Origin: G963667915 sp965197385
GTDB taxonomy: Bacteria > Acidobacteriota > Vicinamibacteria > Vicinamibacterales > UBA823
NCBI GenBank assembly: GCA_965197385.1
Contig: CBDANA010000007.1
Span: forward strand, 248,001 to 312,000
Length of the DNA: 64,000 nucleotides
Direction: 5' to 3'
The notes below the pieces were generated by a model, which was given only the letters and a program-made list of their open reading frames with translations, ran no database searches and was not told the DNA's origin. A program made the translations under genes and the position numbers. This document shows, one piece after another, positions 8,374 to 16,334 of this stretch (the first letter of the stretch is position 1; every line of letters begins with the position of its first letter).

Positions 8374-9084
8374 TCATCTGAAAGTTCTGGCCGTCCACCT
8401 GACCTCGCCGACGATTTCGGCGTCAGGCGGCCACGGGCGGTTCGGCCAGATCAGCTTGTCCGGGTTGTCGCTGACGAGTTGCCAGACACCCACCGGGTCT
8501 CTGCCCGCGCGATTGACGACGAGACCATCCCCGGTGCGCACGACGTAGATGTGGCCGAGGTGCCTGCGACGGCTGGCGTGGTTGACGAGGATCGAGCAGC
8601 CGTCTGCCAGCGTCGGCTCCATGGACTCTCCGATGACCCCGATTACGCGGCAATTGCGGGCGACGAGCCCGTGTCGGGCCAGCCACGTCATTCGGAACTT
8701 GAGGCGTCCGGTCACGCGCTCGTCACCCGCGGCGTCGCCGCTGCCCGCCGACATCGCCAGTACGTAGACACCGACGTAGTCACCGTCGGCGGGGGCTGCA
8801 CCGCGATCTTGCCGGTCATCGTGCGACTCGCCGCCCATGGCGGCGGCGAGGGCGCGCGAGAGCTGATCGGCGGGGGTCGGGTCCTCGGTGAGCCCTTCGA
8901 GGTAGTCGGTCGACACGCCGAGCATCCGTGCGGCGGTAGCCAGCCTGTCGACCCGAACGCGGGAGCGGCCGAGCTCAATCATGGAGATCGCCTCTCGGGT
9001 AAGACCCATCTTGGCGGCGAGCTGGGCTTGGTTGAAGCCCCGGAGCGCGCGCGCGGCGCGCAGGCGCTGTCCGACGATGTTCAC
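8374..9084 (-). CDS. XRE-family repressor with S24 (LexA-like) C-terminal domain
   Basis: The protein has 236 residues. Residues about 5-60 form a helix-turn-helix of the lambda-repressor type (LRAARALRGFNQAQLAAKMG, TREAISMIELGRSRV). Residues about 145-230 form an S24 peptidase-like domain with the nucleophile S154 in GESMEPTLADG. The residue 37 positions later, where LexA and CI carry the catalytic lysine, is N191 (LVVNRAG). A candidate Ala-Gly cleavage site occurs around residues 112-113. The gene is divergent from a Cro-like gene across a 69-bp region, as in phage or ICE regulatory switches. It probably represses the island's transfer or lysogeny genes. With the lysine missing, self-cleavage may not occur. 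Confidence 0.88.
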   Translation of the reverse strand: MNIVGQRLRAARALRGFNQAQLAAKMGLTREAISMIELGRSRVRVDRLATAARMLGVSTDYLEGLTEDPTPADQLSRALAAAMGGESHDDRQDRGAAPADGDYVGVYVLAMSAGSGDAAGDERVTGRLKFRMTWLARHGLVARNCRVIGVIGESMEPTLADGCSILVNHASRRRHLGHIYVVRTGDGLVVNRAGRDPVGVWQLVSDNPDKLIWPNRPWPPDAEIVGEVRWTARTFR

Positions 9085-9095
9085 GTGCCAATGAT

Positions 9096-9106
9096 AATCA
9101 ATGATT
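9096..9106. promoter_or_regulatory. candidate operator between the divergent regulators
   Basis: AATCA-A-TGATT is a perfect 11-base palindrome in the short region between the XRE-S24 gene and the Cro-like gene. Its position just upstream of the promoter at 9111 suits a repressor site. Confidence 0.45.
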
Positions 9107-9110
9107 ACAG

Positions 9111-9139
9111 TTGACTAGTAATTTCAGGTGTCTCTAGAT
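9111..9139 (+). promoter_or_regulatory. sigma70-like promoter of the Cro-like gene
   Basis: TTGACT at 9111-9116 and CTAGAT at 9134-9139 are separated by 17 bases. A GGAGG Shine-Dalgarno (9144-9148) and ATG 9154 follow at normal distance. Confidence 0.55.
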
Positions 9140-9153
9140 TCCTGGAGGCACCA

Positions 9154-9687
9154 ATGGTCAGTCCCACACAGGTAATCGGCGCCCGGATCGCGACGCTGGG
9201 GCTGTCGCAGCGCAAGCTCGCGGCGATGCTCGGAGTCAGTCAGCCCGCCTTGAACGCGTGGCTCAACGGCTACACCCAGCCGCCGACCGGATTCGCAGAG
9301 CAGGCCACCGAGATCCTGAACGTGGTGGAGGAAGCGGAACGCGCCGCGGACGCGGCGCGGGAGCAGGTTCTGGCACGAGTGCGTGAGCTACAGCCGTGCT
9401 TGATCGGAGCGCGCGCGCGGCGGCACGCGGAGGCCCGCGGCAAGGGGGATTCGTACGGCCCGGATGTCGCGCCGGACGAGTTGCCCGACGTGTTGTTCCT
9501 GGAGGATCTGGCGGCGCTGCTGCGCTGCCACCCCAAGACGATCAAGCGCCGACTTGAGGCGCACGTCTTTCCGGTGGCGCCGATGTCTGGCATCGACAGA
9601 CGCCCGCGATGGAGCAAGGCGACCGCGTGCTCGACGGCCGCGGCCGTGTGTGTCTCCATCAGCCGCAACATCCGGACCCATTCCTGA
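9154..9687 (+). CDS. Cro/excisionase-like DNA-binding protein, C-terminus replaced by IS remnant
   Basis: The N-terminal half is a Cro-type helix-turn-helix (IARIATLGLSQRKLAAMLGV-like, SQPALNAWLNGYTQPP), followed by a charged linker and a second helix-turn-helix of the excisionase type (DLAALLRCHPKTIKRRLEAH). After about residue 150 the sequence stops looking like protein, because from about 9600 it runs antisense through an IS21 transposase remnant. The natural C-terminus is therefore lost, and the last 30 residues are read-through. It is divergent from the S24 repressor, the usual partner arrangement in a phage-type switch. Confidence 0.7.
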   Translation: MVSPTQVIGARIATLGLSQRKLAAMLGVSQPALNAWLNGYTQPPTGFAEQATEILNVVEEAERAADAAREQVLARVRELQPCLIGARARRHAEARGKGDSYGPDVAPDELPDVLFLEDLAALLRCHPKTIKRRLEAHVFPVAPMSGIDRRPRWSKATACSTAAAVCVSISRNIRTHS

Positions 9688-9926
9688 TCGGGCTTGCGCG
9701 TGTGCGTGGCCAGCGCGGCGCGCACCTGCTGCCACACGGGCGCCAGCCGCCAGCCCCTGAGCGCCGTCGCCTCGGGCACGGCCCGGTGCTTGCGTTCGAG
9801 CAACGGGAGCACGTGCCGCGCATCGAGGACCTTCGCGCCCCGGCGGAACGCGCGGGGGTGCTGCGCGACCACCTCCGCGCCGACAGCGACCGCCACCCGG
9901 TCGTGATACAGCTTCACCCACACCGG
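9585..9926 (-). pseudogene. IS21-family IstA transposase, C-terminal remnant
   Basis: On the minus strand the frame encodes VWVKLYHDRVAVAVGAEVVA, HPRAFRRGAKVLDARHVLPL, LERKHRAVPEA and EWVRMLRLMETHTAAAVEHA. This is the characteristic C-terminal segment of IstA, with its conserved HxR and RKP/RKH positions. No catalytic domain and no IstB follow, so this is only a remnant. It truncates the Cro-like gene on one side and borders the AIPR gene on the other. Confidence 0.75.
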
Positions 9927-9980
9927 CCGGTAGGCGTGGCGTCGCCGAGGGCAAGGCAATCGACTGGCTATTCTCCCGAC

Positions 9981-12059
9981 ATGAGTGACCTGGAGGAAGT
10001 GTACGCGGAGTTCTGGGAGGATTTGCTTCGATACGCAGACGCATCCGGTGAGCCTCAGCTTGCGTGCTTCTTCGAGTCCTACGCGCCACTAGCTGCCGAG
10101 AACGGCGACTGCGGCGATCTGACCTATACCCCAGTTCGAAAAGACGGGGCGACAGGATATCAGGTTGACGGTTACGCAATCGACCCTGAAGGGGGGGAGC
10201 TTCATCTTGCGATCTCAGACTTTCGGGCTGAACGCGAGCTGGAATCGCTGAATCAAGCGAGGATCGAGTCCCTCTTCAAGCGTGCCGAGCGTTTTGTGAA
10301 CGCCGCACTGAAGCCTGAATTCGTGAACTCTCTCGAAGAGACGAGTCCCACGTTCCAAGCTGCCCAGCCGATCTACACTCTGAGGAACTCAATAAAGCGC
10401 GTCCGCCTCATCCTCTTCTCGAACGCTCGCCTTGTTTCGAGAAAGAAGGGAGTTGAGGCGAAGGAGGTAGATGGGCGGGCCTTCACCTATAACCTGCTGG
10501 ACTTCACTCGCTACGTCGATATTCGCGAGTCACAGAACGGCTCAGAACCGATCGAAATCGATTTCAGCGAACTCGGCGAGGAACCGCTACAGTGCATTCA
10601 GGCACATACGGGTGGGGGGGTATACGCTTCGTACCTGATCGCGATGCCCGGGGAGCTCCTCGCAAAGATCTACGGCCTGTACGGCCCGCGTCTACTCGAG
10701 CAGAACGTCCGCACCTTCCTTCAGGCTCGGACCAAGGTCAACAGAGGAATCATCGAGACAATCTCTCAGACACCTGAGATGTTCTTCGCCTACAACAATG
10801 GCCTTACGGCGACTGCATCTGAACTGAACACCGCACGTCTACCCGATGGCACGACCACGATTTCCCGGATCAAGAACCTCCAGATCGTAAACGGTGGCCA
10901 GACCACTGCGTCGATTCTCTACGCGAAGGATCAGAATAACGCGGATCTTCGGGACGTCTACGTGCAGGTGAAGCTTTCGGTTGTCGAGCCCGCAGACATC
11001 GAGGACATTGTCCCGAAGATCTCGAGGTTTGCCAATACCCAGAACCGGCTCAACGACGCGGACTTCTTTTCAGGTCATCCATTCCATCTGGAGATGGAGA
11101 AGATCTCGAGACGCCTGTCGGCGCCCCAGAAAGCCGGCGCATTCTCCGCCTCCAAGTGGTTCTACGAGCGTGCTCGAGGCCAGTACAAGGACAAGCTGGC
11201 ATATGTGGCCGCTGCTGCTCGAAACCGCTTCTTGGCTGAGTTTCCCAAAGACCAGGTCATCGTGAAGACGGATCTGGCCAAGGCGGAGCTCACGTTCGAG
11301 TGTGAGCCCCACGTCGTGAGCCAAGGAGCGCAGAAGTGCTTCCTGAGCTTCGCGGACCGAATCGGGAAGGCGTGGGACGCGAACCCGAGCCACTTCCACG
11401 AGACCTACTTCAAGGATGCCGTGGCGAAGACAATCCTTTTTCGCTGGACGGACTCGATGATTTCCAAGGCGGACTGGTACAAGGAAGATCGGGGATACAA
11501 GGCCAACATCGTTACCTACACCGTTGCCTGGCTCGTCAACTTCCTCCAAGAATCTGAGAAGGCGCAGATAGATTTGCAGCAGATCTGGAGGAATCAGGAT
11601 GTGAGCGATGAGCTGAAGGAGGCATTGTCGCGCTGCGCTCGCGACGTCGCTGTCACAATCAAGGCGACGCCGCCCCAGTTGAAGAATATTAGTGAGTACT
11701 GCAAGCGGCAGGCGTGTTGGGCTGCCGTCTCGAACCTCGAGATCGGCCTCGGAGTCGACCTGAAGAGGTCGACCGTCGATCGAAATGAGGCAGGACAGCG
11801 AAAGAGAGAGGCGCTCGCCGGGAAGAGGTTGGATAACGAAGTCGAGTTTGATGTGCTTCTGGTCAGCCTGATTCCGCATGTCTCGAAGATCAAGAGCCTT
11901 GCGGAATCGCGGGGTCTCCTGTCGCCCAAGTCGTCTGTTGGTTTGCTTAAGATGGCGGCGGCGAAGTTGAACTTCACGAAGGGCGAGAAGAACGCGCTCA
12001 GGCATCTATTCAACAAATTGACGGAGGATGGGTTCACGTTGCCCGGCTCAGACGCCTAA
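9981..12059 (+). CDS. AIPR-family abortive infection protein
   Basis: ATG 9981 was chosen because everything upstream in the open frame is antisense IS21 sequence. The protein has 692 residues. Residues about 235-280 hold the AIPR signature (RLLEQNVRTFLQARTKVNRG, then FFAYNNGLTATA), followed by LQIVNGGQTTASI and VPKISRFANTQNRLNDADFF, which are strongly conserved in this family. The N-terminal region (YQVDGYAIDPEGGELHLAIS) resembles the nuclease-like N-terminus seen in many members. Family knowledge: AIPR proteins were described from lactococcal AbiR-type phage resistance. The gene looks intact, has normal codon use, and is likely the main functional defence gene of the island. Confidence 0.88.
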   Translation: MSDLEEVYAEFWEDLLRYADASGEPQLACFFESYAPLAAENGDCGDLTYTPVRKDGATGYQVDGYAIDPEGGELHLAISDFRAERELESLNQARIESLFKRAERFVNAALKPEFVNSLEETSPTFQAAQPIYTLRNSIKRVRLILFSNARLVSRKKGVEAKEVDGRAFTYNLLDFTRYVDIRESQNGSEPIEIDFSELGEEPLQCIQAHTGGGVYASYLIAMPGELLAKIYGLYGPRLLEQNVRTFLQARTKVNRGIIETISQTPEMFFAYNNGLTATASELNTARLPDGTTTISRIKNLQIVNGGQTTASILYAKDQNNADLRDVYVQVKLSVVEPADIEDIVPKISRFANTQNRLNDADFFSGHPFHLEMEKISRRLSAPQKAGAFSASKWFYERARGQYKDKLAYVAAAARNRFLAEFPKDQVIVKTDLAKAELTFECEPHVVSQGAQKCFLSFADRIGKAWDANPSHFHETYFKDAVAKTILFRWTDSMISKADWYKEDRGYKANIVTYTVAWLVNFLQESEKAQIDLQQIWRNQDVSDELKEALSRCARDVAVTIKATPPQLKNISEYCKRQACWAAVSNLEIGLGVDLKRSTVDRNEAGQRKREALAGKRLDNEVEFDVLLVSLIPHVSKIKSLAESRGLLSPKSSVGLLKMAAAKLNFTKGEKNALRHLFNKLTEDGFTLPGSDA

Positions 12060-12096
12060 CCGCGCACCCGCCGGCGCTGAAATCCGATTTCTGATG

Positions 12097-12134
12097 AGAC
12101 AGACGAAGACCCCGAGCTTCAGGGCGGTCTGTCT
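12097..12134 (+). terminator. candidate hairpin after the AIPR gene
   Basis: AGACAGAC at 12097-12104 and GTCTGTCT at 12127-12134 form an eight-base stem with a 22-base loop, 38 bp after the stop. There is no clear T run, so intrinsic termination is uncertain. The rest of 12060-12486 (427 bp) holds nothing I recognise. Confidence 0.3.
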
Positions 12135-12486
12135 GACACTCAGGCTCTCGACGGATGCAAATTGTTCCTTCGACTCCGAAAACGCAGGTGAGGCTGACTT
12201 CGCAGAACCCAAGTTGAGTCGCCAGAACTGCTGTCGCGGTCGACAACTGAGGGGGCTTCTGTAGGATAGCGACCACATTTGACTACGGTGAGCTTCGGAG
12301 CGCTGACATCCGGGTCGACTCGAATACCGAGGGCTGCCTCGGAGGGAGCCCCAAGCAAGACGCATCATCGCGATCCGTTCAAGCCACTTCTGGGTGTGCG
12401 CGCTGAGGGTGGTTTTTGCTGGCGGGGACAGTGCCACACCAGCCCGTTCATGGTGATCTACTCGGACTTTGTTCAGGCTGCCGGCA

Positions 12487-13281
12487 TCACGCCACCACAT
12501 GTCCGCGTGCCCCACCGAGATAGGCCGCCCAGTCGTCAATCAGGCGGCGCCGGCGCTCGAAAAGATCACTGCGCGCGTAAGCCGCCTCTGTGGGGTTGCG
12601 TACCGTATGGGCGAGCGCGGCCTCGACCACCTCGCGGGGTGTGCTTGTCCGTTCCGCGGCCCAGTCCCGGAAGCTCGACCGGAACCCATGCGGCACGGCG
12701 GCGATGCCGAGTTCTTTGATCAGCTGGCTCAGCGTTGCGTCGGAGCTCGGCTTCCCACGCGGGTTGGGGAACACGAGGCCGGTGCCATCGCTCAGTCTCC
12801 GCGCGTCGTGCAGGATCGCCAGCGCCCGCCCCGAAAGCGGGACGCGGTGATCCCGCTTCGCCTTCATGCGCGCGGCGGGGATGGTCCAGACGCCCGCGTC
12901 CAGATCCATTTCGTCCCACGTCGCCAGGCGCACTTCGCCGGATCGCGCCGCCGTCACCACCAGGAACTCGAACGCCCCCTTTGTGGTGACTGCGGCCTGG
13001 GAGGCTCGCACCGTCGCGAGGGCGTCCGCCACCGCGCCGTGTGGCAGCGCCCGCATGTGCTGGACGACGGCCTGCTGCCGTCCGAGGGCCTGCCCGAGGG
13101 CGTCGCCCGCTGGGTTGTCCGGCCGGTAGCCCATCGCGACCGCCCACTTCGTCACGGCGCGGATCCGTTACCGTACCCGCCACGCGGTCTCGGGCTTGTC
13201 GTGCCAGATCGGGGTCAGGATTGCCAGCACATCGGGTGGTCACGTCGGACACCGGCAGCGCCCCGATGCGCGGGAACGCAT
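12487..13281 (-). pseudogene. P4-type tyrosine integrase with degraded N-terminus
   Basis: From GTG 13155 to 12487 the frame is open and encodes the core-binding end and a complete catalytic domain: R in TAARSGEVRLATWDEMDL, K in MKAKRDHRVPL, the HGFR box in VPHGFRSSFRDWAAE, a second H in ALAHTV, and the nucleophile Y in TEAAYARSDLFERRR. Upstream the family-like sequence continues in pieces: PETAWRVR is followed by an in-frame TAA and then RIRAVTKWAVAMG. RAYAFPRIGALPVSDVTT lies in another frame up to about 13281. The arm-binding N-terminus is absent. It lies 227 bp from tRNA-Ser, the usual target of this integrase type. Confidence 0.8.
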
Positions 13282-13508
13282 AAGCACGCAGACTACGTGG
13301 CCGGTCCTGCTCGTACCTCGCTCCACATTATTGAAGAACCCAGCAGTGTTCCGATCCGACATGACAAGATTCGTTGGTCGCTTGGAGCCGAGCGAGATCG
13401 AGCGGTATCCTGTTCTTGATCTGGCGCCATGATATGGGGACCATGTGGGGGACCACGCCTCTTCATGGTAAACATAAGATACTTATAAAAGGCTTTATTG
13501 TAAATAAC

Positions 13509-13598
13509 TGGCGGAGGGACTGGGATTCGAACCCAGGGTGGAGTTTCCCCCACAGCGGTTTTCAAGACCGCCGCCTTCGACCGCTCGGCCATCCCTCC
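13509..13598 (-). tRNA. tRNA-Ser (anticodon UGA)
   Basis: The acceptor stem GGAGGGA (5') pairs with TCCCTCC, followed by discriminator G and an encoded CCA (13509-13511). The anticodon stem-loop reads GGTCTTGAAAACC, giving anticodon TGA. The long variable arm (TGTGGGGGAAACTCCA) and the T-arm GGTTCGAATCC identify a class II serine tRNA. It sits next to serS, and its 3' end faces the island integrase, so it is also the probable attachment site. Confidence 0.96.
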
Positions 13599-13651
13599 GG
13601 TGAACGTGGTCGTTCTTCTGCGCCCTAACCCACTCCCAACGGAAGAGGGGA

Positions 13652-14968
13652 TCAGGAGCGCCCTCTATCCCGCGCTACCGACGATTCGCGCTCGATGACC
13701 TCCTGGCCGTCCATGAACGGACGAAGCGCGTCGGGCACCACGACGGAGCCGTCCTTCTGCTGACCGTTCTCGAGGACGGCAATGAGCGTGCGGCCGACGG
13801 CGAGGGCGGAGCCGTTGAGCGTGTGCACGAACTCGGCCTTGCCGGTGCCTTCGGGCCTGAACTTGATGCCGGCGCGGCGGGCCTGGAACGCCTCGGTGTT
13901 GCTGCAGGAGGAGATCTCGCGGTAGGTCTCCTGCCCCGGCAGCCACACCTCAAGGTCGTAGGTCTTCGCCGCAGCGAACCCCATATCGCCAGTGCACAGG
14001 ACGATCCGCCGGTAGGGCAGGCCGAGTTTCTCGAGGACGGTTTCGGCGTGGCGGGTCAGCTTCTCGTGCTCGTCGTAGGACTGACCGGGCGCGGTGAATT
14101 TGAACAGCTCGACTTTTTCGAACTGGTGCTGCCGGATGAGGCCGCGCACGTCCTTGCCGTACGACCCGGCCTCGCTGCGGAAGCAGGGGGTGTAGGCCAC
14201 GTAGCTGAGCGGCAGCCGGCGGCCGTCGAGAATCTCCTCCCGGTGGAGGTTGGCAAGGGGCACTTCTGCGGTTGGGACTAAATACAGGTTCCAGTCGCCC
14301 GCCACCTTGAAGAGATCGGCCTTGAATTTCGGCAAGTTGCCGGTGCCGATCAGCGCCTGGTCGTTGACGAGAAACGGCGGGGCCACCTCGGTGTAGCCGT
14401 GCTCCCTCGTGTGCAGCGACAGCATGAAATTGATGAGCGCCCGGTTGAGCCTGGCGCCGGCGCCGAGCAGCACGGCGAACCGGGCGCCGGACATCTTGGT
14501 GGCCCGCTCGAAGTCCAGCAGGCCCAGCTCGGGGCCGAGATCCCAATGGGCCTTCGGCGTGAACTCGAAGCTCGGCGGCTCGCCCCAACGGCTGACTTCC
14601 TGGTTGTCCTGCTCACTGGTCCCGCGCGGCACGCTGTCGTGCGGCAGGTTGGGCAATCGCAGGAGCAGGTGGCGACGCTCTTGCTTGACCGTGTCGAGCG
14701 CGGCCTCTTGCTGCTTGATCCGATCCGGGAAGGCCTGGCCCTGCGCCAGCAGATCGTCCGCCGACTCACCCGCCTTCTTCGCCTGGGCGATCTTGGCGCC
14801 CAGCGCCTTGCGCTCCCGGCGCGCGGTCTCCAGATCGGGGATGATCGCCCGGCGCTTGGCGTCGAGCGCCTTGATAGCGGCGAGCTCGGCCTGCAGGTGA
14901 GTGGCCCGCTCGGCGAGCTTCGCCTCGACCTCGTCGAGATGATCCTTGACCTGCGCTGGATCCAGCAT
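13652..14968 (-). CDS. serS: seryl-tRNA synthetase
   Basis: The protein has 438 residues, the usual length. Residues about 10-105 are the antiparallel coiled-coil arm that holds the tRNA-Ser variable arm. The class II catalytic core shows motif 2 (YTPCFRSEAGSYGKDVRGLI, residues about 259-278) and motif 3 (NGSALAVGRTLIAVLENG). The EISSCSNTEAFQARR segment near residue 355 is the conserved serine-adenylate region. It activates serine and charges tRNA-Ser, and the partner tRNA-Ser(UGA) lies 53 bp downstream on the same strand. serS is divergent from galU, with only 69 bp between the genes. Confidence 0.98.
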   Translation of the reverse strand: MLDPAQVKDHLDEVEAKLAERATHLQAELAAIKALDAKRRAIIPDLETARRERKALGAKIAQAKKAGESADDLLAQGQAFPDRIKQQEAALDTVKQERRHLLLRLPNLPHDSVPRGTSEQDNQEVSRWGEPPSFEFTPKAHWDLGPELGLLDFERATKMSGARFAVLLGAGARLNRALINFMLSLHTREHGYTEVAPPFLVNDQALIGTGNLPKFKADLFKVAGDWNLYLVPTAEVPLANLHREEILDGRRLPLSYVAYTPCFRSEAGSYGKDVRGLIRQHQFEKVELFKFTAPGQSYDEHEKLTRHAETVLEKLGLPYRRIVLCTGDMGFAAAKTYDLEVWLPGQETYREISSCSNTEAFQARRAGIKFRPEGTGKAEFVHTLNGSALAVGRTLIAVLENGQQKDGSVVVPDALRPFMDGQEVIERESSVARDRGRS

Positions 14969-15037
14969 GATGAAGCATTCTAAATCGTTTATCCCGGCGG
15001 TCGCACCTGAGGTACGATCCTCGCCGAGAGGTCACGC

Positions 15038-15931
15038 GTGCTGCAAACCATCCGAAAGGCGGTCTTTCCGGCGGCCGGGCTCGGTACCCGCTTCCTGCCG
15101 GCGACCAAGGCGCAGGCCAAGGAGATGCTGCCGCTGATCGACAAGCCGATCATCCAGTACGGCGTCGAGGAGGCGCTCGCCTCCGGCGTCGATCACGTGG
15201 TGCTCGTCACCGGCCAGGGCAAGCATGCCATCGAGGACCACTTCAACGTGGACATCGAACTGGAGACCCTGCTCCAGTCGCGCGGCAAGGCCGATCTGCT
15301 GGCCGAAATCCTGAGTGTCCCCTGCCCCACCAGCCTCGCCTCGGTCCAGCAGGGTGAGCCGCTCGGCCTGGGCCACGCTGTCCTGGCGGCGCGGGAGTTG
15401 GTGGGCGACGAGCCGTTCGTGGTCATCCTAAGCGACGACGTGATCGACGCTAACCCGCCGGCGACCCGTCAGCTCATCGACGTCTACGAGAAGATGCAGG
15501 ATCCGGTGATCGCAGTCGAGCGGGTGCCGGCCGACCAGATCAGCAGCTACGGCGTCGTTGCGGCCGATCCGGTCGAAGGCGAACCGGGCGTCTACCATGT
15601 CCTCGACCTGGTCGAAAAGCCGCCGGCCAACAAGGCCCCGTCCGATCTGGCCATCATCGGCCGCTACGTGCTCACGCCCGACATCTTTCCGATCCTGGAC
15701 TCGACCGAGCACGACGCACGGGGCGAGATCCAGCTCACCGACGGATTGCGCCGGCTGCGACGGCACCGGCCAATCTACGCCTGCGAAATCCAGGGCGTGC
15801 GGCACGACACGGGCAACAAGGCCGGCTTCCTGCGCGCCACTGCCTACTTCGCGCTCAAGCGCCCCGACCTGGCCGACGGGTTCCGCGACTACCTCCACAG
15901 CCTCGGCGTCGGCACGCCGACCAAAGACTGA
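15038..15931 (+). CDS. galU: UTP--glucose-1-phosphate uridylyltransferase
   Basis: The protein has 297 residues. The nucleotidyltransferase signature GLGTRFLPATKAQAKEMLPL is at the N-terminus, followed by DKPIIQYGVEEAL. Further conserved pieces are LSDDVIDA (metal-binding region) and VEKPPANKAPSDLAIIGRY. The start is GTG 15038, preceded by GAGAGG; the frame matches GalU from its first residues. The enzyme makes UDP-glucose for cell-envelope polysaccharides and glycosylation, which fits the polysaccharide exporter at the end of the window. Confidence 0.97.
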   Translation: MLQTIRKAVFPAAGLGTRFLPATKAQAKEMLPLIDKPIIQYGVEEALASGVDHVVLVTGQGKHAIEDHFNVDIELETLLQSRGKADLLAEILSVPCPTSLASVQQGEPLGLGHAVLAARELVGDEPFVVILSDDVIDANPPATRQLIDVYEKMQDPVIAVERVPADQISSYGVVAADPVEGEPGVYHVLDLVEKPPANKAPSDLAIIGRYVLTPDIFPILDSTEHDARGEIQLTDGLRRLRRHRPIYACEIQGVRHDTGNKAGFLRATAYFALKRPDLADGFRDYLHSLGVGTPTKD

Positions 15932-15978
15932 TCACGACTGGCTGATCGGAACGTGCCGGCACCCGAACGGGTACCGAT

Positions 15979-16293
15979 CTACTTCGGCGTGGCGCTTGAC
16001 GACGACGATTTGGTCGAGCCGGATGACGGCTTAGCGTCTTTCTTTTCCTTCTTGTCGCCCTTCTCGCCACTCGATGCCTTGCCGGCGTCGCCCGATCCGT
16101 CGGGGGCGCCCGACTTCTTGGCATAGTCGGTCACGTACCAGCCGGTGCCCTTGAACTGGATGGCGGACGACGACAGCAGCTTCTCGACCGAGCCGCCGCA
16201 TTCCGGACAGATCTTCACGGGTTTGTCGGAGAAGCGCTGGATCCGTTCGAAGCGCACACCGCACGCGTCACACTCGTACTCGTATAGAGGCAT
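15979..16293 (-). CDS. FmdB-family zinc-ribbon protein
   Basis: ATG 16293 gives 104 residues starting MPLYEYECDACGVRFERIQR, the invariant start of the FmdB/CxxC_CxxC_SSSS family. Two CxxC pairs (CDAC and CPEC) form the zinc ribbon, then SSSAIQFKGTGWYVTDYAKK. The last 40 residues are low-complexity Lys/Ser/Gly. The family is regulatory or of unknown role. The gene is convergent with galU. Confidence 0.92.
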   Translation of the reverse strand: MPLYEYECDACGVRFERIQRFSDKPVKICPECGGSVEKLLSSSAIQFKGTGWYVTDYAKKSGAPDGSGDAGKASSGEKGDKKEKKDAKPSSGSTKSSSSSATPK

Positions 16294-16334
16294 TGCGCGG
16301 CAACTCTTCATCGTATGTCCGGGAATTCGGAGTG

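Noticed and set aside
13293..13592. 99-residue minus-strand frame covering tRNA-Ser
   Set aside because: It reads through the tRNA gene, a common false ORF.
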